This document shows, one piece after another, positions 1 through 8,709 of a stretch of DNA of 64,000 nucleotides. The position numbers and the translations under genes are program-made. Position 1 is the first letter of the stretch. Each line of letters opens with the position of its first letter. Origin of the DNA: GM7GCV1 sp965221105. GTDB lineage: Bacteria; Pseudomonadota; Gammaproteobacteria; Pseudomonadales; GM7GCV1. The stretch is from contig OZ244871.1 in the NCBI GenBank assembly GCA_965221105.1, positions 1,922,001 through 1,986,000 of the forward strand. Reading direction: 5' to 3'. Under the pieces are notes generated by a model. That model searched no databases, was not told the DNA's origin, and saw only the letters and a list, made by a program, of their open reading frames with translations.

Positions 1-11
1 GCGACCAGAAT

Positions 12-392
12 ATGCTTACGAAGATGCTCAAGGCCAAGCTTCATTTGGCAACAGTTACCCAGGCACAACTCAACTACGATGGATCCTGTGCTGTCGACGA
101 GGATTTGATTGAAGCTGCCGGAATGCGGGAATTCGAAGCCGTTGATATCTACAATGTCAACAATGGCGAGCGATTTACCACCTATATCATCAAGGGAGAG
201 CGTGGCTCCAAAATGATTTCAATGAATGGAGCAGCGGCACGTAAAGTACAGGTTGGTGATCGTGTAATTATCGCCACATATGGGCATTTTGACCCTGACG
301 AACTCAGCAGTTTTCAGCCCACGCTGGTGTATCTCGACGAGAACAACGATATTTTCCGCACCAACCGATCCATTCCGGTACAGGCAGCATAG
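12..392 (+). CDS. panD: Aspartate 1-decarboxylase PanD
   Basis: Makes beta-alanine from L-aspartate for pantothenate/CoA synthesis in the cytoplasm. The 126-residue product has the family's usual length. The self-cleavage site is visible as Gly24-Ser25 in YDGSCAVDE; in this family Ser25 becomes the pyruvoyl cofactor after cleavage into beta and alpha chains. The motifs NVNNGERFTTY (about 48-58) and MNGAAARKVQVGD (about 71-83) are also typical, and the C-terminus ends IPVQAA as in gammaproteobacterial homologues. The gene is complete; whatever lies upstream is outside the window (panC is often next to it, an inference). No strong ribosome binding site is visible before the ATG. Confidence 0.96.
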   Translation: MLTKMLKAKLHLATVTQAQLNYDGSCAVDEDLIEAAGMREFEAVDIYNVNNGERFTTYIIKGERGSKMISMNGAAARKVQVGDRVIIATYGHFDPDELSSFQPTLVYLDENNDIFRTNRSIPVQAA

Positions 393-534
393 GTCTTCCG
401 GTTTTTTCACCCTCATGGAGTGAGGGCTGTTCCAGTGCACGCTTCCGAAAGCCCTGTACGCGTTGATCAACTGCACTCTGCAGCGGCTACAATAAAACCC
501 TGATTGGATAACCCCCGGTAGTGAGGAACAGTGG

Positions 535-1653
535 ATGAAAACACGTGCGGCAGTTGCCTTTGAGGCGGGAAAACCTCTGGAAATCGTTGAGTTGGATCTG
601 CAGGGACCCCAGGCGGGGGAGGTGCTGATAGAAATCAGAGCTACAGGGGTGTGCCACACTGATGCCTACACCCTGTCCGGAAAGGATCCCGAAGGCCGGT
701 TTCCCTGCATTTTGGGCCACGAAGGTGCTGGTGTGGTACGGGAAGTTGGTCCGGGTGTCACCTCAATTGTGCCGGGTGACCACGTGATCCCGCTGTACAT
801 ACCCGAGTGTCGCGAGTGTGACTACTGCCTGCATCCAAAAACCAACCTCTGCCAGGCGATTCGTGTTACTCAGGGGGAGGGGTTGATGCCCGATGGTACC
901 AGCCGATTTTCTCTGAATGGCGAGCCTGTCTTCCACTACATGGGCTGCTCGACCTTCTCCAACTACACTGTGTTGCCTGAAATTTCTGTGGCAAAAATCC
1001 GCGACGACGCACCCTTCCACACGGTGTGCTATATCGGGTGCGGCGTTACCACCGGTGTGGGTGCGGTCGTGTTTGAAGCCAGGGTGGAAACCGGGTCCCG
1101 CGTGGTTGTATTTGGCTTGGGCGGCATCGGGCTGAATGTGATTCAGGGTGCGAAACTGGCCGGCGCAGGCCAGATTGTCGGTATTGATACCAACCCTGGC
1201 AAGCGGGCAATGGCCGAGCAATTTGGCATGACCGACTATATCAATCCCGCGGATGTTGATGATCTGATTGAAACCATCCTCAAGGTCACCGGTGGCGGTG
1301 CCGACTACTCCTTTGAGTGTATTGGCAATGTCAGCACGATGCGCCAAGCACTCGAGTGCAGCCACAAGGGTTGGGGCGAATCCTACGTGATAGGTGTCGC
1401 CGGTGCCGGGGAGGAAATTTCAACCCATCCCTTCAAGCTGATTACGGGGCGTTCCTGGAAGGGCACCTCCTTTGGTGGCGCACGCGGCCGCACCGATGTT
1501 CCGCGAATCGTTGACTGGTATATGGAAGGGAGGATCAAGGTGGACGATCTGATCACTCATACGATGCCGCTGGAAGATATTAACAGGGCCTTTGACCTCA
1601 TGCATGCGGGTGAGTCAATCCGCTCTGTGATTCTCCATCGGGAGCGGAATTGA
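535..1653 (+). CDS. frmA: S-(hydroxymethyl)glutathione dehydrogenase (class III alcohol dehydrogenase)
   Basis: Oxidises S-hydroxymethylglutathione, formed from formaldehyde and GSH, to S-formylglutathione with NAD+. The 372-residue zinc-dependent MDR protein shows catalytic zinc ligands in GVCHTDAYTLSG (about 39-50) and GHEGAG (about 62-67), the structural-zinc cluster CRECDYC...C (about 92-106), and the Rossmann glycine motif GLGGIG near 194. The early SGKDPEGRFPC stretch is characteristic of class III rather than other ADHs. The next gene, 16 bases downstream, encodes the hydrolase for its product, so the two form a formaldehyde-detoxification operon. A GTGAGGA-like ribosome site precedes the ATG. 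Confidence 0.95.
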   Translation: MKTRAAVAFEAGKPLEIVELDLQGPQAGEVLIEIRATGVCHTDAYTLSGKDPEGRFPCILGHEGAGVVREVGPGVTSIVPGDHVIPLYIPECRECDYCLHPKTNLCQAIRVTQGEGLMPDGTSRFSLNGEPVFHYMGCSTFSNYTVLPEISVAKIRDDAPFHTVCYIGCGVTTGVGAVVFEARVETGSRVVVFGLGGIGLNVIQGAKLAGAGQIVGIDTNPGKRAMAEQFGMTDYINPADVDDLIETILKVTGGGADYSFECIGNVSTMRQALECSHKGWGESYVIGVAGAGEEISTHPFKLITGRSWKGTSFGGARGRTDVPRIVDWYMEGRIKVDDLITHTMPLEDINRAFDLMHAGESIRSVILHRERN

Positions 1654-1678
1654 CAGCGGTTCGGAGGCTTTGCTGAGC

Positions 1679-2521
1679 GTGCAGAAAATAGCTGAAAACA
1701 GGATGTTTGAAGGCCGACAGTGCCAGTATGAGCATAGATCAGAGGTGCTCGACTGCGATATGAAATTCTCCGTTTTCCTGCCGCCTCAAGCCGAAAAAGC
1801 GCAGGTTCCGGTTGTGTACTGGCTTTCCGGGCTGACCTGCACAGATATGAATTTTGTGACCAAGGCTGGTGCGCAGCGCCACGCCGCAGACTGCGGCGTG
1901 GCCATCATGTGTCCAGATACAAGCCCGCGTGGCCCCGGGGTGGCGGATGATCCTGAAGAACATTGGGATTGCGGGTTAGGTGCAGGCTTCTACGTCAATG
2001 CCACCCAGCACCCCTGGCTGGCGCACTACCGGATGTACGACTATGTGGTTACTGAACTACCTGCGCTGGTACACAGCGTTCTCCCGCTGGATTCAGATAA
2101 CAGGGCAATTGCCGGCCACTCCATGGGTGGACACGGAGCACTGATGATCGGACTGCGCAATCCCGGGGCATTTCGATCTGTGTCGGCGTTGTCTCCCATT
2201 GTTTCAGTGATGAACTGTCCTTGGGGCGAGAAGGCCATGAGTACTTACCTGGGCGCGGATCGGGATACATGGCGCGAATATGATGTATGTGAATTGATTC
2301 GCCAGGCCGGCGAACACTTGCCAATTCTGGTCGACCAGGGCGACAATGATGAATTCCTTGGCGAACAGCTTAGAACAGATCTCCTGATTGCAGCGGCCGA
2401 GTCGGTGAGGTATCCGATGCAGATTCGCTACCAGCCAGGATACGATCACTCGTATTTTTTTATTGCGAGTTTTATCGCGGAGCATATAGAGTTTCACGCC
2501 AGTTTTTTGCGTGAACACTGA
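1679..2521 (+). CDS. fghA: S-formylglutathione hydrolase
   Basis: Serine hydrolase of the esterase D family that splits S-formylglutathione into formate and GSH, the step after the upstream dehydrogenase. The nucleophile elbow GHSMGGHG is near residue 145; Asp in DQGDNDEFL (about 220) and His in PGYDHSYFFI (about 256) complete the triad. WLSGLTCTD near 50 is a family signature. No ATG lies at the expected 5' end: a TTG at 1670 is only 2 nt from the GGAGG at 1663-1667, while the in-frame GTG at 1679 sits 11 nt from it, so I chose the GTG (280 aa). The start is the only doubtful point. The gene is complete and its stop is followed by a long hairpin. Confidence 0.93.
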   Translation: MQKIAENRMFEGRQCQYEHRSEVLDCDMKFSVFLPPQAEKAQVPVVYWLSGLTCTDMNFVTKAGAQRHAADCGVAIMCPDTSPRGPGVADDPEEHWDCGLGAGFYVNATQHPWLAHYRMYDYVVTELPALVHSVLPLDSDNRAIAGHSMGGHGALMIGLRNPGAFRSVSALSPIVSVMNCPWGEKAMSTYLGADRDTWREYDVCELIRQAGEHLPILVDQGDNDEFLGEQLRTDLLIAAAESVRYPMQIRYQPGYDHSYFFIASFIAEHIEFHASFLREH

Positions 2522-2529
2522 CCTGAAAG

Positions 2530-2558
2530 CACCGCCTGATCGAATTCGATAGGCGGTG
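2530..2558. terminator. Hairpin between fghA and acs
   Basis: An 8-bp perfect stem (CACCGCCT / AGGCGGTG) encloses the 12-bp palindrome ATCGAATTCGAT, so almost the whole 29 nt can fold. It starts 8 nt after the fghA stop and has no T-tract. It may be a Rho-dependent end, an mRNA-stabilising hairpin or a protein site. The structure is seen directly; its function is inferred. Confidence 0.45.
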
Positions 2559-2601
2559 ACTTGGATACCTACTCCATGTTCTGGGGAGAGATAAACAGAC
2601 C

Positions 2602-4539
2602 ATGTCTGAACACAAAGAGTACCCGGTTCCTGCAGAGCTCGCCGGGCAGGCACACATCAATGCCGCACAGTATGAGCGCCTGTACAGGGAGTCAGTAGAG
2701 CGGCCGGAGATTTTCTGGGCGGCGCACGCACGTGAATTTCTCACTTGGGAGACTGAGTTCTCGGCGGTGTGCGATGCTGACTTTACCCTCGGCACAGCCA
2801 GCTGGTTTGAGGGTGGCAGGCTGAATGTGACTCTGAACTGCATCGATCGGCACCTGCCGGAAAAGGCGTCCCAGGTTGCTATCGTCTGGGAAGGCGATGA
2901 GCCGGATCAGGATCAGACGATCACCTATGCCGAGCTGCATCGGCAGGTCTGCCGTTTTGGTAATCTGTTGCGGAAACAGGAGATCAGGAGAGGCGACCGG
3001 GTCTGCATCTATATGCCCATGATTCCGGAAGCTGCTTTTGCGATGCTCGCCTGCGCACGCATTGGTGCCATTCACTCTGTCGTCTTTGGAGGGTTTTCCC
3101 CCGCTGCACTTGCAGACAGGATTCTGGACTCTGATTGCCAGGTTGTGATCACGGCAGACGAGGGTGTACGCGGCGGCAAAAAGGTTCCGCTCAAGGCCAA
3201 TACAGACAGCGCTCTGGAGAGGTGCCCGAATGTCCGCGCCTGCATCGTCGTGGAGCGCACCGGAGGGGATGTCAACTGGGTGGAGGGACGCGATCTTTGG
3301 TACCACGAACAGATGGAGTTGGTATCGGATGAGTGCGAGCCCGAGTGGATGAACTCGGAAGATCCACTCTTTATCCTGTATACCTCCGGCTCAACAGGCA
3401 AGCCCAAGGGGGTTCTGCATACCACGGCGGGATACCTGCTGCAGGCAGCCATGACGTTCAAGTACGTGTTTGATTACAGGGACGGAGAAACCTACTGGTG
3501 TACTGCCGATGTGGGCTGGATAACAGGTCACAGCTATATCGTATACGGGCCGCTGGCCATGGGTGCCAGGACCTTGATGTTCGAGGGCGTGCCGACCTAT
3601 CCCGACGCATCGCGATGCTGGCAGGTGTGCGACAAACACCAGGTGAGTCAGTTCTATACGGCACCCACGGCACTGCGGGCACTGATGGGACAGGGGGATC
3701 ATTATGTGGCCTCAACTTCGAGAGCATCTGTTCGCCTTTTGGGTACTGTCGGTGAGCCCATAAACCCGGAAGCCTGGGACTGGTACTACCATGTGGTTGG
3801 AGAGGGGCGTTGTCCCATTGTGGATACCTGGTGGCAGACGGAAACCGGTGCACATATGCTGACACCGCTCCCCGGAGCAACAGCGCTGAAGCCGGGGTCA
3901 GCGACCAAGCCGTTTTTTGGCATCCAGCCCGTTCTGCTTGATGATAACGGCAACGAAATTGAGGGCGAGGGGGAAGGCGCGCTGTGCATCAAGCAGAGCT
4001 GGCCAGGCCAGATTCGCACTGTGTTTGGTGATCACCAGCGTATGATCGAGACCTACTTCTCGACTTTCAAGGGCTACTATCTCACTGGCGATGGCGCCCG
4101 TCGTGATGCGGATGGCTACTACTGGATCACCGGGCGCATGGACGATGTACTCAACGTGAGCGGGCATCGCATGGGAACCGCAGAAGTTGAAAGTGCGCTG
4201 GTTCTTCACGACCAGGTGGCCGAGGCGGCTGTTGTCGGGTATCCCCATGAGCTCAAGGGTCAGGGAATCTACGCCTATGTGACGCTCATGGCCGGAGCCC
4301 AGCAAGACGACGCATTGCTGCAAGAGTTGATTGACATCTGTGTCAAGGAAATTGGCCCCATCGCCAAGCCAGACGCGATTCAGTGGGCACCCGGACTGCC
4401 CAAAACGAGATCCGGAAAAATAATGCGGCGAATCCTGCGGAAAATTGCCTGTAATGATCTGGATACCTTGGGGGACATCTCCACATTGGCAGATCCTGTG
4501 GTGGTTGACCAGCTGATCGAAAACCGAATACATCGATAG
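2602..4539 (+). CDS. acs: Acetyl-CoA synthetase
   Basis: AMP-forming acetate:CoA ligase that activates acetate through acetyl-AMP to acetyl-CoA, feeding the TCA and glyoxylate cycles. The 645-aa length is normal for Acs. The adenylate-forming P-loop YTSGSTGKPKG lies near residue 260, the acetate-pocket/WWQTETG region near 412, the hinge/A8 motif GRMDDVLNVSGHRM near 512-525, and the catalytic, acetylatable lysine in KTRSGKIMRRILRK near 607. A GGGGAGAG ribosome site lies upstream of the ATG. It probably works with the isocitrate lyase at 45-46.6 kb for growth on C2 compounds. A propionyl-CoA synthetase is possible but less likely from the length and motifs. Confidence 0.95.
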   Translation: MSEHKEYPVPAELAGQAHINAAQYERLYRESVERPEIFWAAHAREFLTWETEFSAVCDADFTLGTASWFEGGRLNVTLNCIDRHLPEKASQVAIVWEGDEPDQDQTITYAELHRQVCRFGNLLRKQEIRRGDRVCIYMPMIPEAAFAMLACARIGAIHSVVFGGFSPAALADRILDSDCQVVITADEGVRGGKKVPLKANTDSALERCPNVRACIVVERTGGDVNWVEGRDLWYHEQMELVSDECEPEWMNSEDPLFILYTSGSTGKPKGVLHTTAGYLLQAAMTFKYVFDYRDGETYWCTADVGWITGHSYIVYGPLAMGARTLMFEGVPTYPDASRCWQVCDKHQVSQFYTAPTALRALMGQGDHYVASTSRASVRLLGTVGEPINPEAWDWYYHVVGEGRCPIVDTWWQTETGAHMLTPLPGATALKPGSATKPFFGIQPVLLDDNGNEIEGEGEGALCIKQSWPGQIRTVFGDHQRMIETYFSTFKGYYLTGDGARRDADGYYWITGRMDDVLNVSGHRMGTAEVESALVLHDQVAEAAVVGYPHELKGQGIYAYVTLMAGAQQDDALLQELIDICVKEIGPIAKPDAIQWAPGLPKTRSGKIMRRILRKIACNDLDTLGDISTLADPVVVDQLIENRIHR

Positions 4540-4570
4540 GCTGCGGAGTGCAGCTCTGCTCGGCCAGTTT

Positions 4571-5338
4571 TTACAGCCGTATCTCTATTCCCTGGTTGGC
4601 CATATACTCCTTGGCCTGCTGAATCCGGTATTCGCCGTAGTGAAAGATACTTGCGGCCAGCACGGCGTCAGCGTGCCCCAGAGTCACGCCCTCTGCCAGA
4701 TGCTGGAGGTTGCCGACGCCACCTGAAGCGATCAGTGGAATGTTGGCAGCATTGCTGGCTGTTCGGCACAGATCCAGGTCGAATCCGTTCCTCGTTCCGT
4801 CCCGGTCCATGCTTGTCAGCAGGATTTCCCCAGCGCCAAACCGATACATTTTCTCGATCCAGGCGATGGCATCTATACCGGTGGGGTTTCTGCCGCCGTG
4901 GGTGAAGATCTCCCATCGGGCCTCCTCCCCCTGTGCTCTTTTGGCATCGACAGCGACGACGATGCACTGGGCACCAAACCTGTCGGAGGCCGCCTTGACA
5001 AAATCAGGGTTCTGTACCGCCGCTGAATTGATGGCGACCTTGTCGGCACCTGCGTTAAGCAAATTGCGGATGTCGCCCAGATCGCGGATGCCGCCACCGA
5101 CTGTGAGCGGGATAAATACGTCACTGGCGATGTGTTCGACTGTGTGAATGGTCGTATCACGGCCCTCATGGCTTGCGGTGATATCCAGAAACGTAATTTC
5201 GTCCGCGCCCTCTTCGTTGTAGCGCCGCGCGATTTCAACCGGATCTCCCGCATCGCGTATATCGACGAAGTTTACGCCTTTTACGACGCGGCCCTGATCC
5301 ACATCAAGGCAGGGAATGATACGTTTTGCCAACGGCAC
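4571..5338 (-). CDS. hisF: Imidazole glycerol phosphate synthase, cyclase subunit HisF
   Basis: The cyclase half of the HisF-HisH complex: it combines PRFAR with ammonia from HisH to give IGP and AICAR. The TIM-barrel protein carries the two catalytic aspartates in CLDVDQGRVVKG (Asp about 11) and VVAVDAKRA (Asp about 130), and phosphate-binding motifs TVGGGI and IASGGVGN. The open frame extends 31 codons upstream to 5431, but homologues begin right at PLAKRIIPCLD, so I place the start at the GTG at 5338 (255 aa). It is separated from hisA by about 2.3 kb containing the oppositely oriented DUF523/DUF1722 pair, unlike the tight hisBHAF order in many relatives. Confidence 0.95.
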   Translation of the reverse strand: MPLAKRIIPCLDVDQGRVVKGVNFVDIRDAGDPVEIARRYNEEGADEITFLDITASHEGRDTTIHTVEHIASDVFIPLTVGGGIRDLGDIRNLLNAGADKVAINSAAVQNPDFVKAASDRFGAQCIVVAVDAKRAQGEEARWEIFTHGGRNPTGIDAIAWIEKMYRFGAGEILLTSMDRDGTRNGFDLDLCRTASNAANIPLIASGGVGNLQHLAEGVTLGHADAVLAASIFHYGEYRIQQAKEYMANQGIEIRL

Positions 5339-6677
5339 CTGAATTGTCCAGCGTGATGTATTTCTCTCGATTGTAGCATTGCACAAACGGGTGCGTCTTG
5401 TCGTGGACTCGTCCCTGACCTGGACATGCACCGCGGGCAGGTGGCAGTCTCAACCGGCGAACTGTTGTGGATGCCGGACATGGAGAAAGCGCCGGTATCA
5501 GTGAATGGTAGCGAGACGCAGGTCGGGCTCCAACCGCCGCACTGCAGCTTTTCACAGGCTTGCTTGCACGCAGCGGCCGCACCTGATTTGGCGAACTGCA
5601 GGTCCCAGTCGGAATTCCTGTGTGGTACGTGCGGGCATACAGGCCCGGACAGTGCACAAAAGTGCAGGCCTTGGTCAATTTTGATACGATGCCGACCGCA
5701 ACACCACGCAGGGTGTGCTTTGGCTGTCACTGAAATAACCCAAGAACAGCAGCGTTGGCATGAACACACTGACCGATTAAAAGACGCCCCGAGCGCAAAA
5801 AAACCGGTCCTGCCCCCCGGAAATCATTCCCGAAACCAAAAAGATTTTAGCCCTTTGGAACGGCAGTATAGTTTGGATATGAATTCCGACGAGATGGAGT
5901 GCAAACTCACGGGGGTTCAAAAAAAAACGCGGAAAAAGCCGCAGAACTGTGAACGAGGGGCGACAGTACAGTGCCGCCCGCGCTGATCCTTCTCGGTGGC
6001 CCCAACGGAAGTTGGGGTCTTTACATTTATCCTTTACTACCTAAAATTTTTGTTCGCAAGATCGACCAGAGTCAGGCCGTGCCATCAGGCGGACCTGTCA
6101 GGGTTCGTCTCGCGGGCTGGCGCAGGGTTTATTGAAGGCAACAAACATGAACAAGTTCACAATGACGAGAAAAACATCAGATATTTTGGAAATAAGAAAA
6201 ACGGAGGCATTGACCTCGGATGATCCACCGGACTGGTTTAACGTCGAAAAGGCACAATGGAGGTAGATTCGCAGCTTTCAAAACGATTGGAGATGGGAGC
6301 GAGCCACCAGTCTGGCGATGACTACCGGGTAAGCCAGAAAGGCTCCTTTGTTGCAGATGTTTTTTATGTACAGTGTCCGCAGAAAGATTGTGCTCGGTTG
6401 ACCGATTGTGGATAACCCTCGTCCCACATAGTGTTCAGGTGCACAGATTCGTTGGCAGCACACTACCTCATTGGTTCAACGGGCTCACGCCTGCACCCTG
6501 AATGAAGCTGCCAGGTACCTCAACGAGGCCTGGACAGAATGCTTTCGTTCAATGAACACAGCCCGATAACTGGCTGCCTGAAAGTTCGGTGAGCGTATCC
6601 GGTGCGCAGGATCAACTGATCGCCGCAGCAGTGCGCAGATGCAAATGGAGGCCGGGAATCGGGATAGAATCACATAC
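5339..6677. other. Long intergenic region upstream of hisF with no firm gene
   Basis: About 1.3 kb without a convincing gene. The longest frames (for example 5426-5986) show no recognisable family or sensible composition. Two short overlapping plus-strand frames exist at 6147-6266 (39 codons, beginning MNKFTMTRKTSDILEI) and 6257-6415 (52 codons, beginning MEVDSQLSKRLEMG); the second starts inside the end of the first. Both are too short to judge. A hairpin lies at 6000-6017. The stretch may be a decayed insertion. Confidence 0.4.
6000..6017 (+). terminator. Hairpin CCCCAAC-GGAA-GTTGGGG
   Basis: A perfect 7-bp stem with a GGAA tetraloop, followed by TCTTTACATTTAT, which is T-rich but not a clean T-run. 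No gene ends just upstream, so it may be the terminator of an undetected small transcript or of a decayed gene. The structure is seen directly; its role is inferred. Confidence 0.35.
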
Positions 6678-7109
6678 ATGGATACCGTTGCAGCACCCCG
6701 ACGTATACCTGTAGGCATCAGCTGCTGTCTTCCGGGTGAGGCCGTCCGCTATAATGGGGGAAACACGTTGTCCCGGTTGTGTCGAGATCAGCTCTCGGAA
6801 TACTTCGAATTTCAGGATGTCTGCCCGGAGGTCGTTGCGGGCCTTGGTGTGCCTCGTGAGCCTATGCGTTTGGTTGAAATGGGTGATGGGTCTCCGGAAG
6901 TGCGCGTCGTCCAGATTGCGGATACCTCACGGGATTGTGCCTGGTTGATGTCCCGACAGGTCGATCAACAGATATCCGGCCTGAAAAATCTGTGCGGGTT
7001 TATCTTCATGCACAATTCGCCCAGCTGCGGGGCGTTTCGCGTCAAGGTCTATCACCCCAACGGCACTGTTCTGCATACCCGGGGCGAGGTGCATTTGCGG
7101 GCAGGCTGA
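6678..7109 (+). CDS. DUF523 domain protein (N-terminal half of a YbgA-type protein)
   Basis: A 143-residue protein matching DUF523, the family that includes the 2-thiouracil desulfurase TudS. Visible landmarks are the N-terminal GISCCLPGEAVRYNGG (about 12-27), DVCPEV (about 48-53) and SPSCG (about 116-120); in TudS the conserved cysteines hold an Fe-S cluster. In many gammaproteobacteria DUF523 is fused to DUF1722 in one chain. Here the frame stops at TGA 7107-7109 and the DUF1722 part continues in another frame from an overlapping ATG (TGATG). The start chosen gives MDTVAAPRRIPVG; an upstream ATG at 6639 adds 13 unlikely residues. Activity on thiolated substrates is only a family-based guess. 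Confidence 0.8.
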   Translation: MDTVAAPRRIPVGISCCLPGEAVRYNGGNTLSRLCRDQLSEYFEFQDVCPEVVAGLGVPREPMRLVEMGDGSPEVRVVQIADTSRDCAWLMSRQVDQQISGLKNLCGFIFMHNSPSCGAFRVKVYHPNGTVLHTRGEVHLRAG

Positions 7110-7633
7110 TGGACAGTCTGTCCTGGTTGCCTGTGGAGGAGGCTGGCCGACTGCTCGATCCGCACCTGTGCGAGAATTTTGTCACCCGGGTGTTCGTGCT
7201 CGATGCATGGTTTGAGCTTCTCCATTCGCAACCTGGACGCAAGGCCATCATCGATTTTCACGCCAGACATATGTACCTTATTCTGGCCCACAGCCAGCGG
7301 CACCATCGCTTGCTTGGTAAGCTTCTGACTCGTTCCGGAAGCTATTCAGTTGAACTGCTGATGCATCGCTACCGCTCTCTTCTTATGGACGGCCTCAGTC
7401 GATTAGCAGGCAGAAAGGGCAACACCAACGCGTTGCAGCACATGCAGGGGTATCTGAAAAACACGCTGGGTCGTCAGGCGAAGGCAGACATCAACGAAGT
7501 GATTGAGTCTTATCGTCTGGGCGAAGTACCCCTGATCGCACCTCTGACATTGTTACGCCATTACGCGGACCTCGCGGGTGACTGTTATGCTGGTCAGAGC
7601 TTTTTGGCGGCACACCCCAAAGAACTGGGTTGA
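7109..7633 (+). CDS. DUF1722 domain protein (C-terminal half of a YbgA-type protein)
   Basis: A 174-residue product covering DUF1722: LPVEEAGRLLDP and ENFVTRVF near the N-terminus, FHARHMYLILAHS near 48-60, then TNALQHMQGYLKNTLG and PLIAPLTLLRHY. It is normally the C-terminal domain of the YbgA-like protein begun by the preceding gene. The ATG overlaps the upstream stop by one base, which would allow translational coupling. The same frame extends upstream of this ATG with YPGRGAFAGRLM, which fits the usual linker (GxGxFAR-LM). This suggests that a one-base frameshift near 7075-7090 split an originally fused gene recently, or that there is a sequence error. The biochemical role is unknown. Confidence 0.72.
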   Translation: MDSLSWLPVEEAGRLLDPHLCENFVTRVFVLDAWFELLHSQPGRKAIIDFHARHMYLILAHSQRHHRLLGKLLTRSGSYSVELLMHRYRSLLMDGLSRLAGRKGNTNALQHMQGYLKNTLGRQAKADINEVIESYRLGEVPLIAPLTLLRHYADLAGDCYAGQSFLAAHPKELG

Positions 7634-7821
7634 AACAACCAGATCTAGACTGTGATCCGATTATATGAAGTCAGGCTGCTTTAACGAACCTGGTTGTGGT
7701 TTTCGAAACCGTCGACGCGAGGCAAAAACGGGCAGACAGAGCGAGTGTGTGGCTGATCAATGACTCATTATGTGAGCCCGTTTTTGACACTGCGGTGGCA
7801 ACGCAGGCAGGAGATCAACGA

Positions 7822-8550
7822 CTATGCGGCGCAGTACTGCTGTGCAGTCTCCAGATCAAGCGTCCCTTCGTAGATGGCCCGGCCGGTGATGGCACCCATA
7901 ATACCGTGATGTTTGACTTCCTGGAGCGCCTTGATGTCGTCCATATTGGTAATGCCACCCGAGGCGATTATTGGTATGGAGGACGCCTGTGCCATGGCGA
8001 CGGTTTCTTCAATATTCACGCCGGTCATCATTCCATCCCGGGAAATATCAGTATAGACGATGGAGCTTACGCCATTCTGCTGAAATCTTTTTGCAAGTTC
8101 AGTGGCGCGCACATCAGAGACTTCAGCCCAGCCTTCGATTGCGACAAATCCTTCCTTGGCGTCCAGACCCACAATAATCTTCCCGGGGAATTCCTTGCAG
8201 GCCTCAGCCACGAATTCCGGCTGCTTCACTGCCTTGGTGCCGAGAATGACCCAACTGACGCCCGATTCCAGGTAGGACTCTATAGCTTGGATATCTCGAA
8301 TGCCGCCACCGATCTGTATAGGTAAATCGGGGTATTCGGAGGCGATTTCGCGGACGACCTCATGATTGATAGGTGTGCCCTTGAAAGCACCGTTGAGATC
8401 CACGACATGGAGCCTTCGCGCGCCCTCCTGAACCCACTGGCACGCCATTGTGGCAGGCTCCCGCGAAAAAACTGTTGACTCGCTCATTTGACCCTGACGT
8501 AAACGAACGCAGAGACCATCCTTAAGATCGATCGCGGGGATAATGAGCAT
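7822..8550 (-). CDS. hisA: ProFAR isomerase HisA
   Basis: Phosphoribosylformimino-5-aminoimidazole carboxamide ribotide isomerase, step 4 of histidine synthesis, producing the HisF substrate PRFAR. The 242-aa (beta/alpha)8 barrel has the catalytic Asp in IPAIDLKDG (Asp8) and the second catalytic Asp in YTDISRDG (about 129), plus phosphate-binding QIGGGIRD and IASGGITN. The length is normal and the ATG start agrees with homologues. It lies downstream of hisB and hisH on the same strand, with a 159-bp gap from hisH. hisF, the usual next gene, is displaced to 4.6-5.3 kb. Confidence 0.96.
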   Translation of the reverse strand: MLIIPAIDLKDGLCVRLRQGQMSESTVFSREPATMACQWVQEGARRLHVVDLNGAFKGTPINHEVVREIASEYPDLPIQIGGGIRDIQAIESYLESGVSWVILGTKAVKQPEFVAEACKEFPGKIIVGLDAKEGFVAIEGWAEVSDVRATELAKRFQQNGVSSIVYTDISRDGMMTGVNIEETVAMAQASSIPIIASGGITNMDDIKALQEVKHHGIMGAITGRAIYEGTLDLETAQQYCAA

Positions 8551-8709
8551 AGTGATGAACAGCCTGTGTGTGTAATGAATGCCGAGGGGCGGGCATCATA
8601 CCCGAAACGCATCATTAAAGTGAGTAGCTGGTTTTCGGGCAGCTTCGAAGATAACCGGTCTCAGGACGGCGAAGAGTGCTCCACTCGCGTGCATCGCATG
8701 CACAGCCGA

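Noticed and set aside
219..720. Minus-strand frames over panD and frmA
   Set aside because: They are shadows of clearly conserved genes on the other strand and show no family motifs.
5426..5986. 186-codon plus-strand frame upstream of hisF
   Set aside because: Composition is unlike a protein (Cys/His/Pro-rich patches, no domain) and it begins inside the 5' extension of the hisF frame; treated as non-coding.
7696..8325. 209-codon plus-strand frame opposite hisA
   Set aside because: It is the complement of the fully conserved hisA gene.
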